A stretch of 64,000 bases of DNA from Pyxidicoccus caerfyrddinensis. Lineage in GTDB: Bacteria > Myxococcota > Myxococcia > Myxococcales > Myxococcaceae. Made by a program: the position numbers and the translations under genes. The DNA lies in NCBI RefSeq assembly GCF_010894405.1, contig NZ_JAAIYA010000001.1:493341-557340 (forward strand). Reading direction: 5' to 3'. Below, piece after piece: positions 52,432-59,784 of this stretch (its first letter is position 1; every line of letters begins with the position of its first letter). Below the pieces are notes generated by a model. That model had not been told where the DNA came from. It saw only the letters and a list, made by a program, of their open reading frames with translations, and searched no databases.

Positions 52432-54048
52432 CTACACGCGCGGCTGGGCTTCCATCACGGGCGCGGCCGCCTTGTCGGACTTCTCCGACTCACGCTCGGA
52501 CACGGGCTCCGCGCAGAGGCTGGAGTTGTTCTGGGTGCAGCGGCCGCCGTTCTGCATGTCGAACTGCCAGCGGTGCCGCGGGCACACCAGGTAGCGCCCC
52601 TCCTCCTCCCAGCCTCCGGACATGTCCGCGCCCTGGTGCGGACAGAAGCGCTGGATGGAGAAGCGCTTGCCTCCCACCTCTACCTGGGTGCGCTCGCGCT
52701 GCGCCTCCGTGGAGCGGATGCCGTCGCAGAACTCACGCATGTCCTCGATTTCCACGCCGAGGAAGCCGTGCAGCACGGGCTCGTACACGTCCGGGTTGCG
52801 GCTGAGGCGCAGGCGGAAGGACAGGAGGAAGTCCTCCCAGTTCAGCTTCCGGTCCAGCACGCGCACGATGTCCACCGCGCTCGCCTTCATGGTGTAGCGC
52901 ACCGACTCGCGAATCTCCGGCACCACGTCCACCCGCCGGCCCTTGAAGTCCACGCGCAGCAGCCGCGTGGGGAGCTCCGTCAGCTCCACGTACAGCGGCA
53001 TGCCCACCCGCTCGTGCAGGTCCAACAGGTCCAGCTTGCGCTGCAGCTCCACTCGCAGGCGCTCGTGGATTTCGTCCACCTCCGCGCGCATCATGTTGCG
53101 GCGCCGCTCGCGGAAGACGTGCTCCTGCATGGCCGCGTAGTCGCGCAGGTACTGCCCGAGGTTCTCCGGCGTCACGCGCTCCGGCGACAGCGAGACGAAC
53201 TCCAGCGAGCGCACGTCCAGCACGTCCCCGGGCATGGGCTCCAGGTAGCGCGTGGCGGCCTCCGGCAGCCGCTTCTTCATGAACTCGAAGAGCTGCGTCG
53301 CACTCGGGAAGATGTTGACCTTCTCGAAGTTGAGGTGGAACTGCGTCGGGTCCAGGAAGCACGCCGGGCCCGCCGCGGCGATGTACGCGCGCGGCTGCAC
53401 CTGCTCGAGCGCGCGGGCCACCGCCTCGAACTTGCTGTCGCGCTTCTTCAGGGAGATGGCCGCGTACGTCTCGGGCGCGTACTCGTAGCAGGTGGGGTGC
53501 CAGATGGCCCCGGAGAACTGCGCGGAGAACACGTCGATGGGCCCCTCCTCCGCGACGATTCGCACCATGCGGTCATGGAGCTTGCAGTCGTTGAGGTTGA
53601 GGAAGCACTGGTTGTCCCCGCGCACCATCACCGCCGAGTCGCGGTTGGTGCCCTGCTCGGAGACGAAGAGCTTGATGTAGCCGCCCTTGATGGGAATCTC
53701 GCGCGCGTCCTCGCAGGCGATGACGCGCTTGCAGCCGTACTTCGCGAAGACGTCCTGCAGCTCCGAGCGGTGGAACTTCGGCACCAGCACCGTGAAGTCC
53801 CGCCGCTGCACCGTGGCGAGGAACTCCGGGTCGAAGTGGTCCTTGTGCTCGTGGCTGATGTAGAGGTACCGCTCCTTGCCCGGGGTCTCCAGCTTCTCGC
53901 GCACCAGCGGTGCCAGGTGGTGGTTGCGAGGGAGCTGCATCCACGCCGAGTCGAAGGCGCCCCGCGAGGTGAGCCACGGGTCCATGACGACGATGGCCCC
54001 CGCGGTCTCCACGACGAAGCCGGCGTGGCCCAGGAAAGTAATCTGCAT
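52432..54048 (-). CDS. Metallo-beta-lactamase-fold protein fused to a Rieske [2Fe-2S] domain
   Basis: 538 residues from the ATG at 54048. The N-terminus MQITFLGHAGFVVETAG starts the MBL fold, with SHEHKDH (His66, His68, Asp70, His71). The C-terminus carries a Rieske cluster: FCPHQGADM (Cys469, His471) and VCPRHRW (Cys489, His492), spacing CxH-x17-CxxH. The middle ~200 residues are helical. The combination recalls CMP-Neu5Ac hydroxylase, which also joins Rieske and MBL-like parts but with the Rieske domain at the N-terminus. It should be an oxygenase. The substrate is unknown; the adjacent glycan genes make a sugar substrate possible but not shown. Confidence 0.78.
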   Translation of the reverse strand: MQITFLGHAGFVVETAGAIVVMDPWLTSRGAFDSAWMQLPRNHHLAPLVREKLETPGKERYLYISHEHKDHFDPEFLATVQRRDFTVLVPKFHRSELQDVFAKYGCKRVIACEDAREIPIKGGYIKLFVSEQGTNRDSAVMVRGDNQCFLNLNDCKLHDRMVRIVAEEGPIDVFSAQFSGAIWHPTCYEYAPETYAAISLKKRDSKFEAVARALEQVQPRAYIAAAGPACFLDPTQFHLNFEKVNIFPSATQLFEFMKKRLPEAATRYLEPMPGDVLDVRSLEFVSLSPERVTPENLGQYLRDYAAMQEHVFRERRRNMMRAEVDEIHERLRVELQRKLDLLDLHERVGMPLYVELTELPTRLLRVDFKGRRVDVVPEIRESVRYTMKASAVDIVRVLDRKLNWEDFLLSFRLRLSRNPDVYEPVLHGFLGVEIEDMREFCDGIRSTEAQRERTQVEVGGKRFSIQRFCPHQGADMSGGWEEEGRYLVCPRHRWQFDMQNGGRCTQNNSSLCAEPVSERESEKSDKAAAPVMEAQPRV

Positions 54049-54155
54049 GGAGGTCGTCCCTACCCTTCGAGCGTGATGTGGGCCGGCGACTGGCGCGTCG
54101 GCGCCCGAAGGCTGGGAACCCTCCGACACCCCGGCCACCTGCCCTCCAGTACAAT

Positions 54156-54175
54156 GCGGACGTCCGCCGGCGGAC
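54156..54175. promoter_or_regulatory. Two overlapping palindromes upstream of the MBL-Rieske gene
   Basis: GCGGACGTCCGC (54156-54167) and GTCCGCCGGCGGAC (54162-54175) are both perfect and overlap by six bases, about 110 bases before the gene start. A tandem operator is the simplest reading. Confidence 0.4.
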
Positions 54176-54203
54176 GCCTCCCGCGTTCGCCAGGAAACAC
54201 GAA

Positions 54204-54233
54204 GGGCGCGAAAGGCCTCCGCCCTCCGCGCCC
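54204..54233 (-). terminator. Hairpin after the proline-rich lipoprotein gene
   Basis: On the minus strand GGGCGCG pairs with CGCGCCC across a 16-base loop, followed by TTCGTGTTT. It lies ~60 bases past the lipoprotein stop. Confidence 0.5.
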
Positions 54234-54295
54234 CCGTTGGCTTCACGACACCGGCTTCACCACGTCACACGGATGAAGCCGGCGCACACCTCTGA

Positions 54296-55369
54296 CTACG
54301 GCTGGATTTCACGGACGGACAGCCACTTGAAGTCCACGTCGTTGGCGTTGTCCCAGCGGAACGTGGCGATGGGGCCGCCCCACGTAATCGGCATGGCGCC
54401 CACCGCGCCGCCGCAGTGCTGGGCGTCACCGCCCCAGTTCCCGGCGTCCACCATGTCGGCGACCTTCTTCCAGGTGACCTTGTCGGCGTTCTCGTTGACG
54501 TACAGCTCCAGGTGCACGGCCTCCTTGCCGTTGGCCTGGGTGTTGCGCATCACGGCCTTGAAGCCCACCCAGCGGCCCTTCAGCGCCGAGGTGGCGGGCT
54601 GGTACGGGGCCTGTTCGTAGGAGACGTGCCACGTCTCCTTCTGCCAGCGGGCGCGGCCGTCGTAGTGCAGGCCGCCCTTGTAGCTGCTGCCCTCGCAGCC
54701 GGAGTTGTCGTCGTTGTGCTTGCCGCCGCGCGCGTACCAGTCGAAGTTGTCCGAGGTGTCCTGCACCGCGTTGAGCTTCACGAAGCCCGTCATCTCGATG
54801 TTCTTCCAGTCGTTCGGCGCCTGCATGTAGCCGCGGCTGGCCATCACGTCGCGGTCGTACGTCGGAATCTTCGCGGCGCTGTAGCCCGTGGTCGTGGAGA
54901 CGCCCATGCGCACCTGGCTGCTCTTCATCTTCCAGGAGCCGTCCGCGTTGCGCGTAATCGCCTGCTGCGGGTCGAAGCGCGTGTCCGCCGTGGCGTTCTC
55001 CGCGAGGAACCACTCCTCACCGCCGGCCGCGCTCGGGTACAGCATCGTCACGCCGAACTTGTCCGTGCCCGGCTGGGAAGGGGTCGGGGCGGGGGCCGGC
55101 GTGGGGGGAGGCGTCGGAGCGGGGACCGGGTCCGGAGCGGGCGTCGGGACGGGCGCGGGCGCCCCCGGAGTCGGCGTGGGGCCAGGCGCGGGAGTCGGCT
55201 CCGGCGAGGGCTCGGACGGGGTGGGGCTCGGCAGCTGGGGCTGCTCTACGGGCGGCTCGACGGCCCCTGGCGTAGTGGTTCCTTCGTTACCAGGGTTACC
55301 GCAGCCGGAGGCAGTAGCCAGCGCGAACAGCGCGCCACACGTCGAAGCGAGAAAACGGTTCCGGATCAA
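54296..55369 (-). CDS. Proline-rich surface lipoprotein with beta-sandwich domain
   Basis: 357 residues if it starts at the TTG at 55369 (AGGACAG upstream), which gives a normal lipoprotein signal, IRNRFLASTCGALFALATA with lipobox ASGC; the ATG at 55420 would add 17 residues. Residues ~30-100 are a Pro/Thr/Ala linker of PTP and APT repeats, a cell-surface spacer. The rest is a ~240-residue aromatic beta-rich domain (VTMLYPSAAGGEEWFLAENA, IEMTGFVKLNAVQDTSDNFD, YDGRARWQKETWHVSYEQA) of the jelly-roll kind seen in polysaccharide lyases or carbohydrate-binding proteins. I cannot name the family. It is adjacent to, but not in, the glycan operon. Confidence 0.65.
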   Translation of the reverse strand: MIRNRFLASTCGALFALATASGCGNPGNEGTTTPGAVEPPVEQPQLPSPTPSEPSPEPTPAPGPTPTPGAPAPVPTPAPDPVPAPTPPPTPAPAPTPSQPGTDKFGVTMLYPSAAGGEEWFLAENATADTRFDPQQAITRNADGSWKMKSSQVRMGVSTTTGYSAAKIPTYDRDVMASRGYMQAPNDWKNIEMTGFVKLNAVQDTSDNFDWYARGGKHNDDNSGCEGSSYKGGLHYDGRARWQKETWHVSYEQAPYQPATSALKGRWVGFKAVMRNTQANGKEAVHLELYVNENADKVTWKKVADMVDAGNWGGDAQHCGGAVGAMPITWGGPIATFRWDNANDVDFKWLSVREIQP

Positions 55370-55515
55370 TGCTCTGTCCTTCTTCGGGGGCCACGAGAGT
55401 GACGGGGCCGCGAGCGCCATCGCGGGCGGCCTTCAACGCCGCGCCCTCGTCCCAGAAGGCCGGAGCTGCCTTCGCGGGGGGGACGGGGACGCCTGGCTGG
55501 TCTCGATGACCCGTG

Positions 55516-55566
55516 ACTGTTCAGTCCAACCGGGACGGGTCACAACCCATCACGCTACTGAACAGT
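55516..55566. promoter_or_regulatory. Widely spaced inverted repeat upstream of terC
   Basis: ACTGTTCAG (55516-55524) and CTGAACAGT (55558-55566) are exact inverted copies separated by 33 bases, about 160 bases before terC. GTTCAG half-sites occur in myxobacterial LexA boxes, but the rest of that consensus does not fit. The remaining sequence between 55370 and 55722 shows nothing further; a Mn riboswitch of the yybP-ykoY type was looked for and not recognised. Confidence 0.35.
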
Positions 55567-55722
55567 TCCCGAGGCGGGGCCGGACGCCGGAGCGGCCCTC
55601 CGCCTGCTCCTCCGGAGGGCAGACCAGCATCCAGGCCTCGCACATCCTTCGGTTTTCTCGAAGGAGCGACGCTGGAATCCCTATTTGTGGATGGATGGGG
55701 GGCTCCTTAACTCAGAGTCCCT

Positions 55723-56688
55723 ATGGGAAATCTAGAGAGCGTAGGCAGTCCAGCCCTGTGGGGCGGCTTCATCGCGTTCGTCATCGCGATGTTGGCGCTG
55801 GACCTGGGCGTGTTCCACCGCAAGGCGCACGTGGTGAAGGTGAAGGAGGCGCTGGGGTGGAGCGCGGTGTGGATCAGCCTGGCGCTGCTCTTCAACGCGG
55901 GCGTGTGGTGGAAGTTCGGCGCCGAGCCGGGCATGCAGTTCCTCACCGGCTACCTCATCGAGAAGTCGCTCTCCGTCGACAACATCTTCGTCTTCGTCGT
56001 CATCTTCTCCGCGCTGCGCATCCCCGCGCTCTACCAGCACCGGGTGCTCTTCTGGGGCATCCTCAGTGCGCTGGTGCTGCGCGCCATCATGATCTTCGCG
56101 GGCGTGGCGATGCTGGAGCGCTTCCACTGGCTCATCTACGTCTTCGGCGCCTTCCTCATCCTCACCGGCGTGAAGCTCTTCCTCCAGCGCAACAAGGAAG
56201 AGCACCCGGAGGACGGCTGGCTGATGCGCTTCGCCCGGCGCACCATCCCCTCCACGAGCTCCTTTGACGGGCATCACTTCTTCACGAAGGAGAACGCCCG
56301 CTGGCTGGCCACGCCGCTGTTCATGGCGCTGCTGCTGGTGGAGGCGTCGGACGTCATCTTCGCGCTCGACTCCATCCCCGCCATCTTCGCGGTGACGAGA
56401 GACCCCTTCATCGTCTTCACGTCGAACATCTTCGCCATCCTCGGCCTGCGCTCCATGTTCTTCCTGCTGGCCGGCGCGGTGGAGAAGTTCAGCTACCTGA
56501 AGGTGGGCCTGTCGGCGGTGCTCGTCTTCGTGGGCGCGAAGATGGCCGCGGTGGACTTCGTGAAGATTCCTCCCGCGCTCTCGCTGGGCATCATCGCCAC
56601 CCTGCTGGGCGGCAGCATCGTCGCGTCGCTCATCAAGAGCCGGAATGCCCCGGCCGCGAAGGAGCTGCCCAAGGCGAGCGAGGCCTGA
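55723..56688 (+). CDS. TerC/Alx-family integral membrane protein
   Basis: 321 residues with about nine hydrophobic helices. Signatures: LALDLGVFHRKAH, EKSLSVDNIFVFVVIF and LLLVEASDVIFALDSIPAIF, with the paired acidic residues in membrane helices that mark TerC proteins, now linked to manganese export and metal loading of secreted enzymes. It is monocistronic. The ribosome-binding site is poor; the start is chosen by homology to the MGNLESVGSPALW-type N-terminus. Confidence 0.9.
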   Translation: MGNLESVGSPALWGGFIAFVIAMLALDLGVFHRKAHVVKVKEALGWSAVWISLALLFNAGVWWKFGAEPGMQFLTGYLIEKSLSVDNIFVFVVIFSALRIPALYQHRVLFWGILSALVLRAIMIFAGVAMLERFHWLIYVFGAFLILTGVKLFLQRNKEEHPEDGWLMRFARRTIPSTSSFDGHHFFTKENARWLATPLFMALLLVEASDVIFALDSIPAIFAVTRDPFIVFTSNIFAILGLRSMFFLLAGAVEKFSYLKVGLSAVLVFVGAKMAAVDFVKIPPALSLGIIATLLGGSIVASLIKSRNAPAAKELPKASEA

Positions 56689-56706
56689 GCAGCCTCGCCC
56701 GCTGCT

Positions 56707-57078
56707 TCAGGAGGCGGAGGAGGCGCGTTGCAGCGCCACGAAGTCCAGCCAGGCGCGCACCGCCTCCTCGAAGTCCTCCAGGGGCAGGTGCAGCGTGCGC
56801 CCTGGAATGGCGTGCTCGGTGCGGATGGTGGCGCGCACCGGGCTGAACTCGACGCTCCAGCAGTCCCCGGGCACCTCCCAGGTGCCCATGCGGCCCGCGT
56901 GGAGCTCGTGAATCAATGCCAGCAGTCGCTCCGCCGCGCCCGAACCCGGCTGCAGCTCCTCGGAGAGGTAGTCCGCCAGCACGTCGTTCGGAGGCGTGGC
57001 TCGCACGAGCACGCTTCCCCGCGGCTCCCATGTGAATCGGAGGTTCCTCGTCGGCACGGACTCAGGGTGACATGCCAC
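56707..57078 (-). CDS. Small conserved protein, possibly YacL/UPF0231-like
   Basis: 123 residues from the ATG at 57078, or 116 from a GTG at 57057 that would start PTRNLRFTWEP. The fold looks alpha/beta: a strand-rich start (LRFTWEPRGSVLVRA), LADYLSEEL, TWEVPGDCWSVEFSPVRATI and a C-terminal helix (LEDFEEAVRAWLDFV). The layout recalls YacL-type UPF0231 proteins, but the match is weak. Convergent with terC. Confidence 0.6.
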   Translation of the reverse strand: MACHPESVPTRNLRFTWEPRGSVLVRATPPNDVLADYLSEELQPGSGAAERLLALIHELHAGRMGTWEVPGDCWSVEFSPVRATIRTEHAIPGRTLHLPLEDFEEAVRAWLDFVALQRASSAS

Positions 57079-57144
57079 CGGGTTGCGTCACATCCGAGGA
57101 CGGCGCGACGCCTCAAACAGTGAACATTCCGCGGCCGGAAAACG

Positions 57145-57190
57145 AAGAGGCCGTGAGCCTCGGGTTTCCCCTAAGACTCACGGCCTCTTT
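57145..57190 (-). terminator. Rho-independent terminator downstream of tRNA-Val
   Basis: On the minus strand AAGAGGCCGTGAG pairs with CTCACGGCCTCTT (13 bp) around a ~19-base loop and is followed by CGTTTTCC. It begins 5 bases after the tRNA. Confidence 0.85.
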
Positions 57191-57194
57191 GAAG

Positions 57195-57266
57195 TGGGCG
57201 CAGCAGGGATTGAACCTGCGACCCCTGCCGTGTGAAGGCAGTGCTCTACCGCTGAGCTATACGCCC
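57195..57266 (-). tRNA. tRNA-Val (anticodon CAC)
   Basis: The minus strand folds as a cloverleaf: acceptor GGGCGTA / TGCGCCC, D arm GCTC…GAGC, anticodon stem CTGCC / GGCAG with loop TTCACAC (anticodon CAC, reading GUG), T arm GCAGG-TTCAATC-CCTGC and discriminator A. The CCA end is not encoded. Confidence 0.95.
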
Positions 57267-57355
57267 TTGCTGTGTGTCGCTGCCGCGTCGGCTTCAGCGG
57301 CGACGAACGCGGGGGTAAATGCCATCCGCCCGCGCGGGTGTCAACGCAATTTCGA

Positions 57356-57625
57356 CTACAGCGAGTCCAGCTTCTCTTCCAGCTCACGCAGGCGGCGCTT
57401 GAGTCCTGACAGCTGCTTGCCCAGGGACTTGAACTCGCTGCGGGGCGCGAAGTGGAAGGCCTTCATCAGCTCCTCCTGGCCCCGGTCGAGCGCCTGCTTG
57501 CCCCGCTGCACCTTCCCGATGGCGGTGGCGATGGCCATGGCGCGCTTCTCGTCGGCCATGAGCTTCTCCACGGCCTTGCCGGACACGTCCAGCGCCTGCT
57601 TCTTCAAGTCGTCCCTGATGCCCAT
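57356..57625 (-). CDS. Small helical coiled-coil protein
   Basis: 89 residues, almost wholly helical: MGIRDDLKKQALDVSGKAVE … LGKQLSGLKRRLRELEEKLD. The C-terminal heptads predict a coiled coil. GGGGAGG precedes the ATG. It follows the SCP2 gene by 15 bases and is the last gene of the Hsp70 operon. Phasin-like behaviour at lipid surfaces is conceivable but not shown. Confidence 0.75.
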   Translation of the reverse strand: MGIRDDLKKQALDVSGKAVEKLMADEKRAMAIATAIGKVQRGKQALDRGQEELMKAFHFAPRSEFKSLGKQLSGLKRRLRELEEKLDSL

Positions 57626-57640
57626 GTGGCCCCTCCCCGC

Positions 57641-58066
57641 TCACGGCTCGTCGATGTACTGCGTCTGCAGCTTCGCGAAGACCCGGTCGGCGATGCCCTT
57701 GTACTTCATGCGCTCGATGAGCGGCTGCAGGTCGCCCTTCATGGAGATGCGGCGCTTGAGCACCGCCTCCACGGGGTCCAGTGTGCCCTTCAGGAGCTGC
57801 TTCCAGACGGTGTACGGCGCGCGCGCCAGGTAGACGGGCTCCAGCTCGTCCAGGTCGTCCGGATCCGCGAGCACGCGAGCCTTTTCAATCCGGCACTCAC
57901 CGGGGACGACGTGGACCACGAACGTCTTGGCCAGCTTGCCCGGCTCGGCCTCCACCACGGCCCCGAAGTCGCCCTTCCAGCCCTTGCCGGCGACGGCGCA
58001 CTCGGGGTCCTCGTTGGTGAGCCGGACGGCCTCGTCCAACCACTCCTTCGACGGGAACTTCGGCAT
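57641..58066 (-). CDS. SCP2 sterol-carrier-domain protein
   Basis: 141 residues. FPSKEWLDEAVRLTNEDPE starts the fold; ISMKGDLQPLIERMKYKGIA near the end is the SCP2 pattern (…kG….l..m..g.i). Such proteins bind lipids or fatty acyl chains in a tunnel. It starts 10 bases after the Hsp70 stop. A second SCP2 domain occurs in the truncated carbamoyltransferase at 18.4 kb. Confidence 0.8.
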   Translation of the reverse strand: MPKFPSKEWLDEAVRLTNEDPECAVAGKGWKGDFGAVVEAEPGKLAKTFVVHVVPGECRIEKARVLADPDDLDELEPVYLARAPYTVWKQLLKGTLDPVEAVLKRRISMKGDLQPLIERMKYKGIADRVFAKLQTQYIDEP

Positions 58067-58076
58067 CGCGGACTCC

Positions 58077-59693
58077 CTAGCCCCTCCGGAAGATGCTCCC
58101 GATGCGAGACAGGAGCCCCCCGTTGTCGCTGGCGTTGCTCGACGAGGGCCCCTGCTGGGTATTGCGCGAGGCGGCCTCCTGCAGGGCCCGCTTGAGCTGC
58201 TCGGGCGTGTCCCGCGTGGCGAGGTCCACCTTGCGCATCCCGCTGGCCTCCTCCACCGTCACCTGGAGCAGACACTCCTCGGTGAGGCGGAAGTCGATCT
58301 TCCGGCCCGCGGCGGCGGAGGGCACGCGCACGGTGCCCAGGTACTCGTTGTCCACCAGCATGTCGCTGTCGCCCTGGTAGATGTCCAGCTCGATGAAGGG
58401 CGAGCCCGGCTCCTTCGGCGGAGGCAGGCGGAAGCTCTTCACCAGGGGGATGAGCGAGTTCTTCTCGATGATGCGCTTCACGCGGCCGTTGGGCATCGCG
58501 TAGCCGATGGGCATGGACAGCGCGTCCAGCAGCGTCACCGCGTCGATGCTGCCCAGCGAGTCGCCCAGCAGCGCCGCGCCCAGCGCCACGCACTCGTCCG
58601 GGTGGACGCCCTTGCGCGGGGCCTTGCCGAAGTGCGCCTGGATCTTCTGCTGCACCAGCGGCATGCGGCTCTGGCCGCCGACGAGGATGATCTCGTCGAT
58701 CTCCGCGCGGGAGATGCCCTTCTCCTCCAGCACGCGGTCGCAGATGTCGAAGGTGCGGTCCACCAGGTCGCCGGAGAGGCTGTTGAGGAACTCGCGCGTC
58801 AGGGGGATGCGCAGATCCAACGGCTTGCCCTTGCGCTCGTCGATGAAGGGCAGGTCGATGACGACGTTGGGGATGAGCGTCAGGTCGATCTTCGCCGCTT
58901 CCGCCGCGTTCTTGATGCGCTGGAGGGCGATGGGGTTCTCCGTGAGGTCGACCTTGTTCTCCTCGCGGAAGCGCTCCAGCACGTACTCCATGATGCGGTT
59001 GTCGAAGTCCGTGCCGCCCAGGAAGGTGTCGCCGCCAGTGGCCAGCACCTCGAAGACGTTGCCGGCCAGGTGGAGCACGGACACGTCGAAGGTGCCGCCG
59101 CCCAGGTCATAGACGAGGACCTTCTGGTCCAGGCCGCGGTTGAAGCCGTAGGCCAGCGCCGCCGCGGTGGGCTCGTTGACGATGCGCTTCACGTCGAAGC
59201 CGGCCAGCCGCCCGGCCTCCTTCACCGCGTTGCGCTGGTTGTCGTTGTAGTAGGCCGGGACGGAGATGACCGCCGCGTCGATGGGGCCGCCGAGGAACTG
59301 CTCGGCGATGGTCTTCACCTGCCCGAGCACGAAGCTGGACACCTGGGGCAGCGAGTACAGCTTGCCGCCGAGCATCACCGCCGCGTCGCCGTTGGGGCCC
59401 TCGACGATGTCGGAGGGGAAGTACCCCTTCAGGTCCTCCACGGCCTTGGAGTTGTACTTGCGGCCGATGAGCCGCTTGGTCCCCCAGAGCGTGTTCCGGG
59501 GGTTGGTGACCATCTGGTCCTTGGCCACCCCGCCCACCACCAGCTCCCCGCGCGAAGACAGGGCCACGACGGACGGCAGCGTGAGGTTGCCGCGATCCGT
59601 GGGGACGATCTTCGGGATGCGGTTGCGCACGGAGGCCACCAGCGTGTTGGTGGTGCCCAGGTCAATCCCGACGATGCGAGGTCTGTCCGCCAT
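58077..59693 (-). CDS. Short Hsp70/DnaK-family chaperone-like protein
   Basis: 538 residues from the ATG at 59693. The ATPase domain is complete: GIDLGTTNT (5' loop), VISVPAYYNDNQR, VNEPTAAALAYG, YDLGGGTFDVSVL and ILVGGQSRMPLVQ. The substrate-binding beta domain follows, but the C-terminal helical lid is mostly missing and the end is a short Ser/Asn linker with LLSRIGSIFRRG, unlike the ~640-residue DnaK with its acidic tail. It is one of the short Hsp70 paralogues that myxobacteria carry; some of them act in motility and exopolysaccharide control. No dnaJ or grpE is adjacent. It leads an operon with the SCP2 and coiled-coil genes. Confidence 0.9.
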   Translation of the reverse strand: MADRPRIVGIDLGTTNTLVASVRNRIPKIVPTDRGNLTLPSVVALSSRGELVVGGVAKDQMVTNPRNTLWGTKRLIGRKYNSKAVEDLKGYFPSDIVEGPNGDAAVMLGGKLYSLPQVSSFVLGQVKTIAEQFLGGPIDAAVISVPAYYNDNQRNAVKEAGRLAGFDVKRIVNEPTAAALAYGFNRGLDQKVLVYDLGGGTFDVSVLHLAGNVFEVLATGGDTFLGGTDFDNRIMEYVLERFREENKVDLTENPIALQRIKNAAEAAKIDLTLIPNVVIDLPFIDERKGKPLDLRIPLTREFLNSLSGDLVDRTFDICDRVLEEKGISRAEIDEIILVGGQSRMPLVQQKIQAHFGKAPRKGVHPDECVALGAALLGDSLGSIDAVTLLDALSMPIGYAMPNGRVKRIIEKNSLIPLVKSFRLPPPKEPGSPFIELDIYQGDSDMLVDNEYLGTVRVPSAAAGRKIDFRLTEECLLQVTVEEASGMRKVDLATRDTPEQLKRALQEAASRNTQQGPSSSNASDNGGLLSRIGSIFRRG

Positions 59694-59784
59694 GAAGTTC
59701 GGGGGGCGTGGGCCAGTGGAGGCGCGCCTGCCCTCCACTCTCTATCACGTCGCGGTGGCGCGTGCGCGTTTCTGGGCGTCCGGC

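Noticed and set aside
55508-55525. A LexA box upstream of terC because of GTTCAG
   Set aside because: The ten bases before GTTCAG do not match the myxobacterial SOS consensus on either strand.
55640-55722. A yybP-ykoY-type manganese riboswitch before terC
   Set aside because: The conserved GGGGAGUA and CGGGAAAC-like elements are not present; only a loose GGAGC…GGCTCC pairing is seen.
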